From Corallococcus sp. AS-1-6 (GTDB lineage: Bacteria; Myxococcota; Myxococcia; Myxococcales; Myxococcaceae): DNA of 64,000 nucleotides. Below the pieces are notes generated by a model that was given only the letters and a program-made list of their open reading frames with translations, was not told where the DNA came from and did no database searches. Below are positions 1 to 7,744 of the stretch, one piece after another. The DNA is taken from positions 222,762 through 286,761 of the forward strand of contig NZ_JAIQDE010000012.1 in the NCBI RefSeq assembly GCF_020037015.1, written 5' to 3'. The stretch's first letter is position 1. The number at the start of each line of letters is the position of its first letter. A program made the translations under genes and the position numbers.

Positions 1-1041
1 CCTCCCGCCGCCGTCCCCCGCTCCGTCGCGCCACCGGTCGTCCCCGGGCCTCCACCCGAGCCCCCCAAGCCCGGACCCGAGCGCCTCCAGTGGGCGGAGC
101 GGGGCGCGCCCGCGTTCGTGGACGTCAACGGCGACGGGACGGAGGACATCGTCGGCCACGTGAGCCGGCACGAGGGCGCCTCCGGCGTCCAGCACTTCAT
201 CGCCGCGTTCGACGGCCGGACGTTCCAGAAGCTCTGGGAGTCGTCGCCCTCGGAGGGGCCGGACGCCTCCCGCCACACGAAGGTCATCGCCCAGAACGGC
301 CACCTGGTGATGAGCGAGCAGCGCACGGTGAACCTGCTGGAGCTGGAGACCGGCAAGCGGCTGGGGCGCGTGCCGCTGACGGACTCGCCGCGCCGGCTGT
401 GCATCCCGCCCGGGGACACGACGTCCGTCTGGGTGGAGGTGGTGGACCACCAGCACCTGCTCTTCGACACGCGCACCGCCACGGCGAAGCCCGCGCCCCG
501 GGCGCCGAAGGGCTGCGCCACGCCGCCCCTGAGCCCGCAGACGTGCAACATGAGCCGGCCGGCGGAGCACCCCACCTCCTGCGAGCGCTCCAGCTACCCG
601 CCCTCCGACATCCGGGGCTTCTCCACCAAGTACCTCTTCCGCACGGGCGGCTACACGCTGGCGCTGGGCACGCGCTGGCCGGGGACGCAGGTGCCCCTGG
701 TGGCGCTGTACGCGCCGGGCAACCGCAAGCCGCTGTGGCACGACACCGTGTCGGAGAAGGACCCGCTCCTCCTGCGGGACACCGCGCCGGAGGTGGGGGA
801 GATCACCCAGGACGCCGTGTACGTCGTCTATGAGCTGGAGAAGGGCGGCGCGTACCTCATCCGGCGCGACCTGCGCACCGGCGCCGTGGTCTGGGACGTG
901 CCCATGCCCGAGACCCGCTCCCTCACCATGATGACGGCCCTCTGGGTCCGGGGCGGCAGGGTGTACGTGCCGATGTGGGGCGCCCTGCACGTCCTGGACG
1001 CCGCGACGGGTGAGCGCATCGGCGGCATCGGGACGGAGTGA
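1..1041 (+). CDS. FG-GAP/PQQ-type beta-propeller protein, 3' part
   Basis: The reading frame is open from the first base of the window, so the start lies upstream; 346 codons are visible. The first ~35 visible residues are a Pro/Ala-rich linker (PPAAVPRSVAPP..), followed by an FG-GAP-like calcium-binding loop, FVDVNGDGTEDIVG. The rest reads like a repeated blade structure with 'AFDGRTFQKLWESS' and 'RRDLRTGAVVWDVPM', typical of PQQ-like propellers, ending 'LHVLDAATGERIGGIG'. A membrane- or surface-bound protein with a disordered linker and a propeller head is plausible, but the N-terminus cannot be seen. It ends 1 nt before the convergent TonB-like gene. Function unknown; ligand binding or protein interaction is inferred from the fold only. 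Confidence 0.75.
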   Translation, partial: PPAAVPRSVAPPVVPGPPPEPPKPGPERLQWAERGAPAFVDVNGDGTEDIVGHVSRHEGASGVQHFIAAFDGRTFQKLWESSPSEGPDASRHTKVIAQNGHLVMSEQRTVNLLELETGKRLGRVPLTDSPRRLCIPPGDTTSVWVEVVDHQHLLFDTRTATAKPAPRAPKGCATPPLSPQTCNMSRPAEHPTSCERSSYPPSDIRGFSTKYLFRTGGYTLALGTRWPGTQVPLVALYAPGNRKPLWHDTVSEKDPLLLRDTAPEVGEITQDAVYVVYELEKGGAYLIRRDLRTGAVVWDVPMPETRSLTMMTALWVRGGRVYVPMWGALHVLDAATGERIGGIGTE

Positions 1042-1042
1042 G

Positions 1043-2125
1043 TCAGTAGATGGAGATGAGGTGGACCCGCACGCGGGGGTTGCCGAGGTACTCCTCCAAC
1101 CGCCAGCGGGTCCGCATCCCGTCCTCGCGGATGCCCACGCCGCCGTCCGTGGGAGGCTCCGCGCTGGCGAGCGCATCCCGGAGCTGGGACACCGCCCAGC
1201 GGTCGAACTTCGGGTCCCCGGAACCCTCCAGCACCTGGAGGTCGATGAGGCTGCCGTCGCGCGCCTGCCGCACCTCCACGATGGCGACGAGCGCCAGGAT
1301 GGGGGTGGTGACGTCCATCATGTAGACGTTCGCCGCGCGCCCGGCCTCCACCGCCGCGCGCATCCGGTCGGACGTCTCCCGGCGGACGTCGCGCTCCTGG
1401 GGCGCGAAGGGAGTGCCCGTCTTGCCGAACCGCTCGATGGCCTCCAGTTGCTCGCGCTTCAGCCGGCGGGCGAGCACCTCGGTGTCGGGAGGCGGCGGGT
1501 TCACGAGCTGCTCGGAGAAGCCCTGGCGCAGCTTCGCGAAGTACGGAGGCGTCGCGCCCGTGGCCCGCGCGGACGCGGTCGCGTCGTGGGCCCAGCCATC
1601 CACCCGCTGGCGCGCCTCCTCCGCCTCTCGGGCCGCCAGGGCCTTGGGGTCCGGCTCCGAGCCGGGGACGTTGCGAAGCGTCCGCCCCGTCGACGGAGGG
1701 CCCTTCAGGAGCCCACCGCCCAGGAGCCCGGGGGGCTCCAACTGGAGCGGGACGTCCCGGAGCGGAGGTGACGGGCGCTCGGCGGGAGCTTCCGCGAGCG
1801 GCTCGGGAGCGGCCTTCCCGGGGGTGGCGGGAGCTGGCGCTTCGTCCTTCTTCCGCTCGCGCTCCGCCAGCGGCGTCGGCGCTCCACCCTTCCGCTCGCG
1901 AGTGGGGGGTTCGCGCTCCGCCGGACGCGCGGGCGGGCGCGGAGGGCTCGGCGCCGCTTCGGGGGTGGGGCGTGCGTCCCGGGTGACGATCTCCAGCTCG
2001 ATTGCCCGCGGCGGCTCGTGACGCCGGACGTTCGCGGCCGGGCTCCGCCACAGCGCGAAGAGGAGCGCCGCGTGCAGGAGCCCGGACACGACGAGCAGGA
2101 GGAGGAGCTGTGAGCGCCGGGACAC
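1043..2125 (-). CDS. TonB-like energy transducer / TonB C-terminal domain protein
   Basis: 360 aa. One N-terminal membrane segment (about residues 6-26, LLLLLVVSGLLHAALLFALW) is followed by a long Pro/Glu/Arg-rich periplasmic linker (about 30-150) and a folded C-terminal domain (about 240-350) with 'GSLIDLQVLEGSGDPKFDRWAVSQLRDAL', the usual TonB-C pattern of a strand pair plus an Asp/Trp helix. TonB proteins couple the inner-membrane proton motive force to outer-membrane receptors; other TonB-C proteins have structural roles. No exbB/exbD is adjacent, so the partner is unknown. It starts at the ATG of MSRRSQ, the only start before the hydrophobic segment. Confidence 0.75.
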   Translation of the reverse strand: MSRRSQLLLLLVVSGLLHAALLFALWRSPAANVRRHEPPRAIELEIVTRDARPTPEAAPSPPRPPARPAEREPPTRERKGGAPTPLAERERKKDEAPAPATPGKAAPEPLAEAPAERPSPPLRDVPLQLEPPGLLGGGLLKGPPSTGRTLRNVPGSEPDPKALAAREAEEARQRVDGWAHDATASARATGATPPYFAKLRQGFSEQLVNPPPPDTEVLARRLKREQLEAIERFGKTGTPFAPQERDVRRETSDRMRAAVEAGRAANVYMMDVTTPILALVAIVEVRQARDGSLIDLQVLEGSGDPKFDRWAVSQLRDALASAEPPTDGGVGIREDGMRTRWRLEEYLGNPRVRVHLISIY

Positions 2126-2168
2126 GAAGCACAGCTTGCTCCGTCCCGCCGCGCGGGAGAAGTGGCGT

Positions 2169-2197
2169 GGAGCGTGGGTGTCGGACCTCCACGCTCC
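2169..2197. other. 9-bp perfect inverted repeat
   Basis: GGAGCGTGG (2169-2177) pairs with CCACGCTCC (2189-2197) across an 11-nt loop. It lies between two minus-strand genes, 30 nt downstream of the lipoprotein stop at 2227. No T-run follows on either strand, so it may be an intrinsic-terminator-like hairpin without a U tract, or a stabilising 3' structure. Confidence 0.35.
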
Positions 2198-2226
2198 CCT
2201 GCCCTCCTACGGCGTGGGTCGGGCCG

Positions 2227-2652
2227 TCACTCCGCCCAGTGGACCTTGCCCAGCCCCGCCGGGATGAGGTCGCAGACGTAGACGATGTCGTCGTACGGGT
2301 AGTTGTCGTAGACGCCCCGCGCGGGGATGCAGCGCGCCTGGCTGGGGTTCGGCGCGTTGTAGTCCGCGGCGAGCTGCTGGCAGTAGGCGTTGTCGGACGG
2401 GCCACCGCACTCCTCGGTGCACTGGTCCGCGCGGATCCAATACGGGTTGTAGAGCGGGTACGAGTCCGCCTCCGTCCAGCACAGGCCCGTCGCGCAGTCG
2501 GTGTCCGCCGAACAGCCCTCGCCCACGGCGTTGAGGCCCTGCTCCTGCTGCGTCGGGGTGGAGGGCTGCGGCTCGCCGGCGGGGCTGCCGCCACAGGCGA
2601 GCAGCGCCAACGAGAAGAGCGTCACGGGAACGGCGAAGCGCTTGCGCATCAT
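2227..2652 (-). CDS. Small secreted lipoprotein
   Basis: 141 aa. Starts MMRKRFAVPVTLFSLALLAC followed by GG: a lipoprotein signal with lipobox LLAC, then a Ser/Pro/Gln linker and a Cys-rich body (GCSADTDCATGLCWTEAD.., CTEECGGPSDNAYCQQL, RCIPARGVYDN). The paired cysteines resemble the short disulfide modules common in myxobacterial outer-membrane lipoproteins. GGAAAGG lies about 10 nt upstream of the tandem ATG codons; longer upstream extensions in this frame lack a signal peptide and were discarded. No enzymatic family recognised. Confidence 0.75.
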   Translation of the reverse strand: MMRKRFAVPVTLFSLALLACGGSPAGEPQPSTPTQQEQGLNAVGEGCSADTDCATGLCWTEADSYPLYNPYWIRADQCTEECGGPSDNAYCQQLAADYNAPNPSQARCIPARGVYDNYPYDDIVYVCDLIPAGLGKVHWAE

Positions 2653-2779
2653 TGGAAGAAACCTTTCCAGGAGAAGGGGGAGTCCTGAGAAAACCATCTT
2701 GGCTCCCATGGGCCAAGTCACATTCTCGCGGCAATGGATTGGGGTACGCTGGCGGCACTTCACGCGGAGGGCCCCGTCC

Positions 2780-3052
2780 ATGTGCCGGAGCATCAAGACG
2801 CTGTTCAACTTCGAGCCTCCCGCGTCGGACGCGGAGGTCCGGGCGGCGGCCCTGCAGTTCGTGCGGAAGCTGAGCGGCACCAGCGCCCCGTCCAAGGCGA
2901 ACGAGGAGGCCTTCCACCGCGCCGTCGAGGACGTCACCGAGGCCGCGCGCCGGCTGGTGGACTCCCTGGTGACCACTGCCCCGCCGCGCAACCGCGACAT
3001 GGAGGCCATGAAGGCGAAGCTGCGGTCCGCGAAGCGCTTCGCGCCGCGCTGA
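2780..3052 (+). CDS. DUF2277 family protein
   Basis: 90 aa. Begins MCRSIKTLFNFEPPASDAEV, the hallmark N-terminus of DUF2277, and continues 'ALQFVRKLSGTSAPSKANEEAF' with a Lys/Arg-rich C-terminus. Length matches the family (about 80-90 aa). The function of the family is not established. The start is fixed by the conserved MCR and by GGAGGG at 2766-2771; the frame is open upstream, but that extension is not family-like. It is divergent from the lipoprotein gene at 2227-2652. Confidence 0.9.
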   Translation: MCRSIKTLFNFEPPASDAEVRAAALQFVRKLSGTSAPSKANEEAFHRAVEDVTEAARRLVDSLVTTAPPRNRDMEAMKAKLRSAKRFAPR

Positions 3053-3100
3053 CGGACGCCGCGCGCTGGAGACAGCGTCCGTCCGGAGGCAGGCCGCGGC

Positions 3101-4690
3101 TCAGGGGATGTTGATGCGCGAGTGCAGGGCCCGCCCGTCGTACGCGGCGGCGCCGCAGCGCGCATGGGCCCAGTCTCCGTTCACCGCGGAGCAGACGCGG
3201 AAGGCCTGGATGTTGGAGTACGGCACGTTGATGCCCGGCGTGTCGCAGCGCCCCTGGTAGGTCCAGGACAGGCTCTTGTTCACGGCGCCCACGCCGATGC
3301 ACGGGCCAATCCACGCGCCCGTGTCCCGCCGCTGCACGTCGATGGAGTACTGCGCCAGCGTCTCCTCCTCGCTCCACTCCAGATCCACGAAGGGCGTGAC
3401 GCCGCCGGGCAGTTCCAGGGACACGTCGTCGGAGATGCCGTCGTAGGCCTTCTCCACGAAGGGCCCCCAGACGTTGTTGTTGGAATAGAAGAGGCGGAAC
3501 GCGGCGATCTCCCCCTTCGTCACCACGCGGTCCCCGGCGCTGCGGCACACGCCGTCGAACACCGTCTTGTGGGCCTGCCCCAGCAGCACCACGGACGTGC
3601 ACGGCCCCACCACCGAGCCATTCTTCAACACGACGTCCAGCGAGTAGCTGTACCCCGCAAGCCGGTTCCAGCGCACGCTCACCTGGTTGAGCGACGTCAT
3701 CGCCCCGTCCGGCTTGAACGCGACGCGCTGCTTGTACGTGCTGCGCGAGGTGAGGTTGCCCGCGCTGTCGAAGGCGCCCTGGTGGAAGACGTTGAAGTAC
3801 TCGCCCCGCCGCTCGACGATGACGTTGTGGCCGTGGGACTGCACCAGCCGGCCCGCGGAGTTCTTCGACGGCAGGGACAGCCGCCGCACCGCCCGCGCCC
3901 GCGTGAGCTCCGGGATGGAGTCCGCCATCACGTAATACATGGCGTATTGGCTGTTGTACCAACCGCCGCTGAAGACCAGATAGTAGCGCCCGTCGCGCTT
4001 GAAGAGCTCCGGCGCCTCGTTGATGCCCTCCTCGTAGGCCGGCGTCGCGAACACCGCCGGGCCCGCGTGGTTGTAGACGGTGCCGGGCGCGGCCAGCTTG
4101 AACGAGGAGATGTTGTTGCCGTTCTGGAACCAGACATAGAAGAGCCAGCGGTCCACGCCGTCATCGAACGTCGCCGAGTCGATGCGGATGTTCCGGTTGC
4201 ACCCCTGCGGCAGGCACGCCGTGCCGGTGGTGGTGCGCGGCCACGGGGTGTTGGCGTTGATGGGCTGGGGCGCGCCGAAGACCAGGTTCAAGTCCGGCGC
4301 CGTGGCGACGAAGGTCGTCATCTCCTGCCCCGCCGGAGGACACGCCGCGCCGTTGGGCACCCGGTGGCCGGAGAAGTGGAGCTGGTAGACGCTGCCCACC
4401 CTGCTCAGGTCCGGCGCCCACAGGAAACAGTAGTCGTAGGTCGGATCCGCCGCGGACGGGTTGTAGTCACGCTTGAAGCGGAACGCCGTCAGGTCGTTCG
4501 ACTCATACAGCGGAATCACCACCCCGTTGCCCGTGCCGGTGAGGAAGAACAGGTCGTCGTTCTCCTTGTAGACGTCTGGATCCGCCAGCCACTGCATGAG
4601 CAGCGTGCGTGAGGGGTCCTGCGCGAGGGCGCTCCCGGCGAAGGTCGTGGTGAGGAGGGAGCACAGCAGGGCGGCTCGGACGGGCTTCAT
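3101..4690 (-). CDS. Secreted glycoside hydrolase, family 43-like
   Basis: 529 aa with a Sec signal peptide (MKPVRAALLCSLLTTTFAGSALAQ). The N-terminal ~330 residues have the GH43-type five-bladed propeller motifs: ADPDVY (Asp37, general base), IDSATFDDGVDRW (Asp171, pKa modulator) and GINEAPELFKRDGRYYLVFS (Glu225 as the likely acid). GH43 enzymes cleave arabinofuranosyl, xylosyl or galactosyl linkages; the substrate cannot be told from sequence. The last ~200 residues hold two related beta-rich repeats (each with GPC.SV/GV, then GVCRSAGD or GRCDTPGI, then 'AFRLF/AFRVC'), probably binding modules. Exported, hence likely for polysaccharide foraging or envelope remodelling. Confidence 0.85.
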   Translation of the reverse strand: MKPVRAALLCSLLTTTFAGSALAQDPSRTLLMQWLADPDVYKENDDLFFLTGTGNGVVIPLYESNDLTAFRFKRDYNPSAADPTYDYCFLWAPDLSRVGSVYQLHFSGHRVPNGAACPPAGQEMTTFVATAPDLNLVFGAPQPINANTPWPRTTTGTACLPQGCNRNIRIDSATFDDGVDRWLFYVWFQNGNNISSFKLAAPGTVYNHAGPAVFATPAYEEGINEAPELFKRDGRYYLVFSGGWYNSQYAMYYVMADSIPELTRARAVRRLSLPSKNSAGRLVQSHGHNVIVERRGEYFNVFHQGAFDSAGNLTSRSTYKQRVAFKPDGAMTSLNQVSVRWNRLAGYSYSLDVVLKNGSVVGPCTSVVLLGQAHKTVFDGVCRSAGDRVVTKGEIAAFRLFYSNNNVWGPFVEKAYDGISDDVSLELPGGVTPFVDLEWSEEETLAQYSIDVQRRDTGAWIGPCIGVGAVNKSLSWTYQGRCDTPGINVPYSNIQAFRVCSAVNGDWAHARCGAAAYDGRALHSRINIP

Positions 4691-4763
4691 GAGACCTCTC
4701 CATGAAAGTCTTGAAATTCAAGCTTACAATGAAGAGTACGGGCGCGGGGCGGACGCGGCCCCG

Positions 4764-5687
4764 TCACCGCGCGCGCTTCTTCCGGGACCTGGCCGGAGGC
4801 TTCGCGAGCGCCTCCGCCTGCTTCCCGATGGTCTCCGCCAGGAAGTCCACCACCGCGCGCACCCGCGCGTTGTGGGCCAGGTCCTCGTGGAACACCAGCC
4901 ACACGGTCCGCTCCAGCTCCGGCAGGGCGTCACGCAGGGGCACCAGCTCCGGATGCAGGTGGCCGAAGAACGCCGGCAGGAGCGCCACGCCCAGGCCCTC
5001 GCGCGCGGCCTGGAGCAGCCCCAGGATGGACGTCAGCCGCAGCGCCACGGTGGCCTTCGCCGCGTGCACGTCCAGCCACTTCGACTCCGGCCAGCGCCGC
5101 GAGTCCTGCGCGTACCCCACCACCGAGTGCCCCTGGAGCCCCGTGTCGAAGCGCACCGGCCCCCGGCGGGAGAGATAGGCCTTCGACGCGAAGGGCACGA
5201 CCCCAATGGCAGCCACCTTCCGGGCCCGCAGCGACGCCTCCCGTGGCCGGACCAGCCGGATGGCCACGTCCGCCTCGCGCCGCACCAGGGAGAGCGCCTC
5301 GTAACCGGAGAGCAGTTGCAACTCGATCTCCGGATGGCGCTCCTGGAACGCGGCCAGCCAGGGCATCACGTTGTGGACCAGGAAGGAGTCCGTCGCGGTG
5401 ACCGTCACCGGCCCGGAGGGGCGCAGGTCCTCACCGCTGGCGAGCCGCTCCACCCGCAGCGCCTCCGCCTCCACCGCCTCCGCGGCCGGGAGGATGCGCA
5501 GCGCCACCGCCGTGGGCTTGAGGCTCGTGGGGGTCCGGTCGAAGAGGCGCGCCCCCAGCTCCTTCTCCAGCACGGCCAGGCGCCGGCCCACCGTGGTGGG
5601 GTCCACCTTCAACCGCCGCGCCGCCGCGGAGAGGTTCCCCTCCCTCGCGATGGCCAGGAAGTGCCGCAGGTCGCTCCATTCGGGCAT
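4764..5687 (-). CDS. LysR-family transcriptional regulator
   Basis: 307 aa. N-terminal winged HTH (MPEWSDLRHFLAIAREGNLS, then AAARRLKVDPTTVGRRLAVLEKELGARLFDR) followed by a periplasmic-binding-protein-like effector domain (GPVTVTATDSFLVHNVMPWL.., GYEALSLVRREADVAIRL, ..LLQAAREGLGVALLP). Length is typical. It is divergent from the cupin gene at 5790, which it probably controls together with itself. The start at 5687 is chosen to match the family; an in-frame ATG at 5696 is possible. The C-terminus ends in a basic tail (ARSRKKRAR). Confidence 0.9.
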   Translation of the reverse strand: MPEWSDLRHFLAIAREGNLSAAARRLKVDPTTVGRRLAVLEKELGARLFDRTPTSLKPTAVALRILPAAEAVEAEALRVERLASGEDLRPSGPVTVTATDSFLVHNVMPWLAAFQERHPEIELQLLSGYEALSLVRREADVAIRLVRPREASLRARKVAAIGVVPFASKAYLSRRGPVRFDTGLQGHSVVGYAQDSRRWPESKWLDVHAAKATVALRLTSILGLLQAAREGLGVALLPAFFGHLHPELVPLRDALPELERTVWLVFHEDLAHNARVRAVVDFLAETIGKQAEALAKPPARSRKKRAR

Positions 5688-5692
5688 GGCCT

Positions 5693-5735
5693 GCATTCTC
5701 GCAGAGGGCCCCTGCGGAAACGGGCATTTTCGCAG
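5693..5735. promoter_or_regulatory. Candidate LysR operator region
   Basis: Between the divergent LysR and cupin genes there is an imperfect dyad, CTGCGGAAA-N6-TTTTCGCAG (5712-5735, 8/9 arm match), with the AT-rich inner edges and roughly T-N11-A shape of LysR sites. The motif GCATTTTCGCAG (5724-5735) recurs as GCATTCTCGCAG (5693-5704), 31 bp (about three helical turns) away, overlapping the LysR start. Two sites on one DNA face fit LysR autoregulation plus activation. Binding is inferred. Confidence 0.45.
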
Positions 5736-5789
5736 CCCCCGTCCGCCGCCATCCTCCCCGGCGTTTCCTTCCACCGAGGAGTGCCTCCC

Positions 5790-6233
5790 GTGAAGACCCT
5801 GCCCAAGCTCGTCGCCGCCGTCGCCGTCCTCTCCGCGTTCACCTTCGCCGCCGCCAGGGGCAAGGAGTCCGCCGCGTTCCAGCAGACCGCCTATGACAAG
5901 CTCGCCTGGACGGAGATGATGCCCGGCGGCCCGTCCGTGCACGTGCTCTGGGGCGACATGAAGAAGGGCCCGTACGCGCTGTTGATGAAGTTCCCCGCCG
6001 GGTTCGACTCCGGGCCGCACACCCACTCCGCCAGCTACCACGGCGTGCTGGTGAAGGGCCGCATGACGAACACCAGCGAGGGCGCCGCCGAAGCGGGCGC
6101 CGTGGAGGCCGGCAGCACCTGGGACCAGCCCGGCAAGGTGGTGCACCGCAACCAGTGCTCGCCGGACGCCGAGTGCGTGCTGCTCATCGCCCAGGACAAG
6201 CCCTTCGACTTCGCGCCCGCGAAGGCGAAGTAG
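5790..6233 (+). CDS. Secreted cupin-domain protein
   Basis: 147 aa from a GTG start (reads VKTLPKLVAAVAVLSAFTFA, an export signal) with GAGGA at 5776-5780. The body 'WTEMMPGGPSVHVLWGDMKKG' and 'FPAGFDSGPHTHSASYHGVLVKGRM' has cupin motif 1 (G..HTH...), with histidines suited to metal binding; the second motif is loose (STWDQPGKVVHRNQCSP). It resembles small DUF4437/cupin proteins found next to LysR or ECF regulators. The reaction is unknown. Likely target of the divergent LysR gene. Confidence 0.8.
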   Translation: MKTLPKLVAAVAVLSAFTFAAARGKESAAFQQTAYDKLAWTEMMPGGPSVHVLWGDMKKGPYALLMKFPAGFDSGPHTHSASYHGVLVKGRMTNTSEGAAEAGAVEAGSTWDQPGKVVHRNQCSPDAECVLLIAQDKPFDFAPAKAK

Positions 6234-6238
6234 CCGCG

Positions 6239-7039
6239 TCAGACCTGGATGGGCACCACCAGGGACGCGGCGTAGCCGTCCGTGGTGTTGCCCGTCACCG
6301 TCGCCAACTGCGTGGACGCGCCGTCGCTGAACACGTTGTCGCTGGAGAGCGAGACCTGGCTGAGGTTGCGGACGCTCTGCGAATACCCGGACGTCGCATA
6401 GACGGTGTCGCAGACGTCCTCCGGCAGGGCCAACTGGGACGTGGCCACCTTGTTGCGCGAGGAGGAGGTCGCCTCCACCGAGGGGTAGATTTCGAAGTGG
6501 ATGTGCGGCCACCGCCCGCTGTAGCAGGCGGGGAAGACGCTGGTGAAGGTCACCCTGCCCTCCTCATCCGTCACCTGCACCCCGCGCAGGTAGTTCTCCT
6601 GGGTGACGCCCGACGAGTACATGGAGTAGCGCCCCGCCTGGTCGCAGTGCCACAGGTAGATGGCGTAGCCCCGGAGCGGCGTGCAACTGTCATTGCTGGC
6701 CACCAGCGTGAGGGTGACGGTGAGCGGGATGCCCGCCGCGACGCCGCTCGCGCCCGCGATGCTGGAGCGGATGTCGCTCCGGACGATGCCCGACAGCACC
6801 AGGGCGTTGGCTCCGTTGGACCCGTCGCCGGGATAGGGGCCGGCCGTCTCCTCCGGAATCCTCGCGCAGCCGGACGCGTCGTCGTTGCCGCCGCTGGAGT
6901 CCGTCCCCCCGCAGCCGATGATGGGAATGAGGCTGGTGAAGGCCATCCAGCGCAGCAGCTCCCGCCGGTCCGTGCGCTTCGCCAGCACCCGCAGGTCCTG
7001 CTGGAGTCCGTCGTGGTGGTTCTGTTCGTGGTCACTCAT
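6239..7039 (-). CDS. Exported intradiol ring-cleavage dioxygenase-like protein
   Basis: 266 aa. Starts MSDHEQNHHDGLQQ; a KRTDRRELLRWMAF stretch before a hydrophobic segment ending IIGCGG suggests a Tat-like and lipoprotein-like export signal. The intradiol dioxygenase motifs are present: YLWHCDQAGRYSMYSSG (Tyr138), then FPACYSGRWPHIHFEIYP (Tyr173, His179, His181), the four residues expected to bind non-haem Fe(III). Cytosolic relatives open catechols; exported ones are less characterised and have unknown substrates. It is convergent with the cupin gene, with a 5-nt gap. Start chosen at MSDHEQ with AAGGGGGCAG upstream. Confidence 0.85.
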   Translation of the reverse strand: MSDHEQNHHDGLQQDLRVLAKRTDRRELLRWMAFTSLIPIIGCGGTDSSGGNDDASGCARIPEETAGPYPGDGSNGANALVLSGIVRSDIRSSIAGASGVAAGIPLTVTLTLVASNDSCTPLRGYAIYLWHCDQAGRYSMYSSGVTQENYLRGVQVTDEEGRVTFTSVFPACYSGRWPHIHFEIYPSVEATSSSRNKVATSQLALPEDVCDTVYATSGYSQSVRNLSQVSLSSDNVFSDGASTQLATVTGNTTDGYAASLVVPIQV

Positions 7040-7182
7040 GCGCCCTGCCCCCTTGGAGTGACCGTGACGGTAGGGCAAAGGTCTTAAGCGAGTCCTAAGG
7101 CGCCGGGCGTGATGCGTTTTTGCAATCCAGGCGCGGGCTCCTGGCGTATCTGTCCGGCCATCTGGCAAGGGAGCAGGCACCC

Positions 7183-7590
7183 ATGACGAAGCGCGCGAGT
7201 GGTCCTTTCGACGTCAAGCTCACCCCCATGGCCCCGGAGGCGGGCGCGGTGGAGGCGGCCCCGGGCCGGATGACGCTCGACAAACGCTTTCACGGCGGAC
7301 TGGACGCCACGAGCCAGGGACAGATGCTCGCGGTGCGGACGCCGGTGGAGGGGTCCGCGGGGTACGTGGCCATGGAGCGCGTCAGCGGAACGCTGGACGG
7401 CCGCGCCGGCACCTTCGCGCTCCAGCACTCCGGGACCCTGACGCGCGGGGCGCCCCAGCTCGTCATCACGGTGGTGCCGGACTCCGGAACCGGCGAGCTC
7501 ACGGGGCTCGCCGGTTCCATGACCATCGACATCGCGCCGGGCGGGAAGCACTCCTACGACTTCCAGTACACCCTGCCGGACGCGCCATGA
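7183..7590 (+). CDS. DUF3224 family protein
   Basis: 135 aa, MTKRASGPFDVKLTPMAPEA... The core 'LDKRFHGGLDATSQGQML', 'GYVAMERVSGTLDGRAGTFALQHSG' and 'TGELTGLAGSMTIDI' is the DUF3224 pattern, a small beta-barrel related in fold to the allene-oxide-cyclase/lipocalin-like group. No catalytic role is established. AAGGGAG precedes the ATG at 7183; the in-frame upstream extension is not conserved-looking. No signal peptide, so cytosolic. Confidence 0.88.
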   Translation: MTKRASGPFDVKLTPMAPEAGAVEAAPGRMTLDKRFHGGLDATSQGQMLAVRTPVEGSAGYVAMERVSGTLDGRAGTFALQHSGTLTRGAPQLVITVVPDSGTGELTGLAGSMTIDIAPGGKHSYDFQYTLPDAP

Positions 7591-7744
7591 CCCACCCAGG
7601 CGGACGTCCCGCGGTCGATGGCTCCGGGTGGGCGAGCGGGCCCAGCGCGGGGCGCTGACGCCTTCGCGGGCCTGTTCGGGAAGATTGGCGCCGGAGCGCG
7701 TAGAAGCAGGTGACGGGAGCCTCCATCCCTCCCGGCACCCCATC

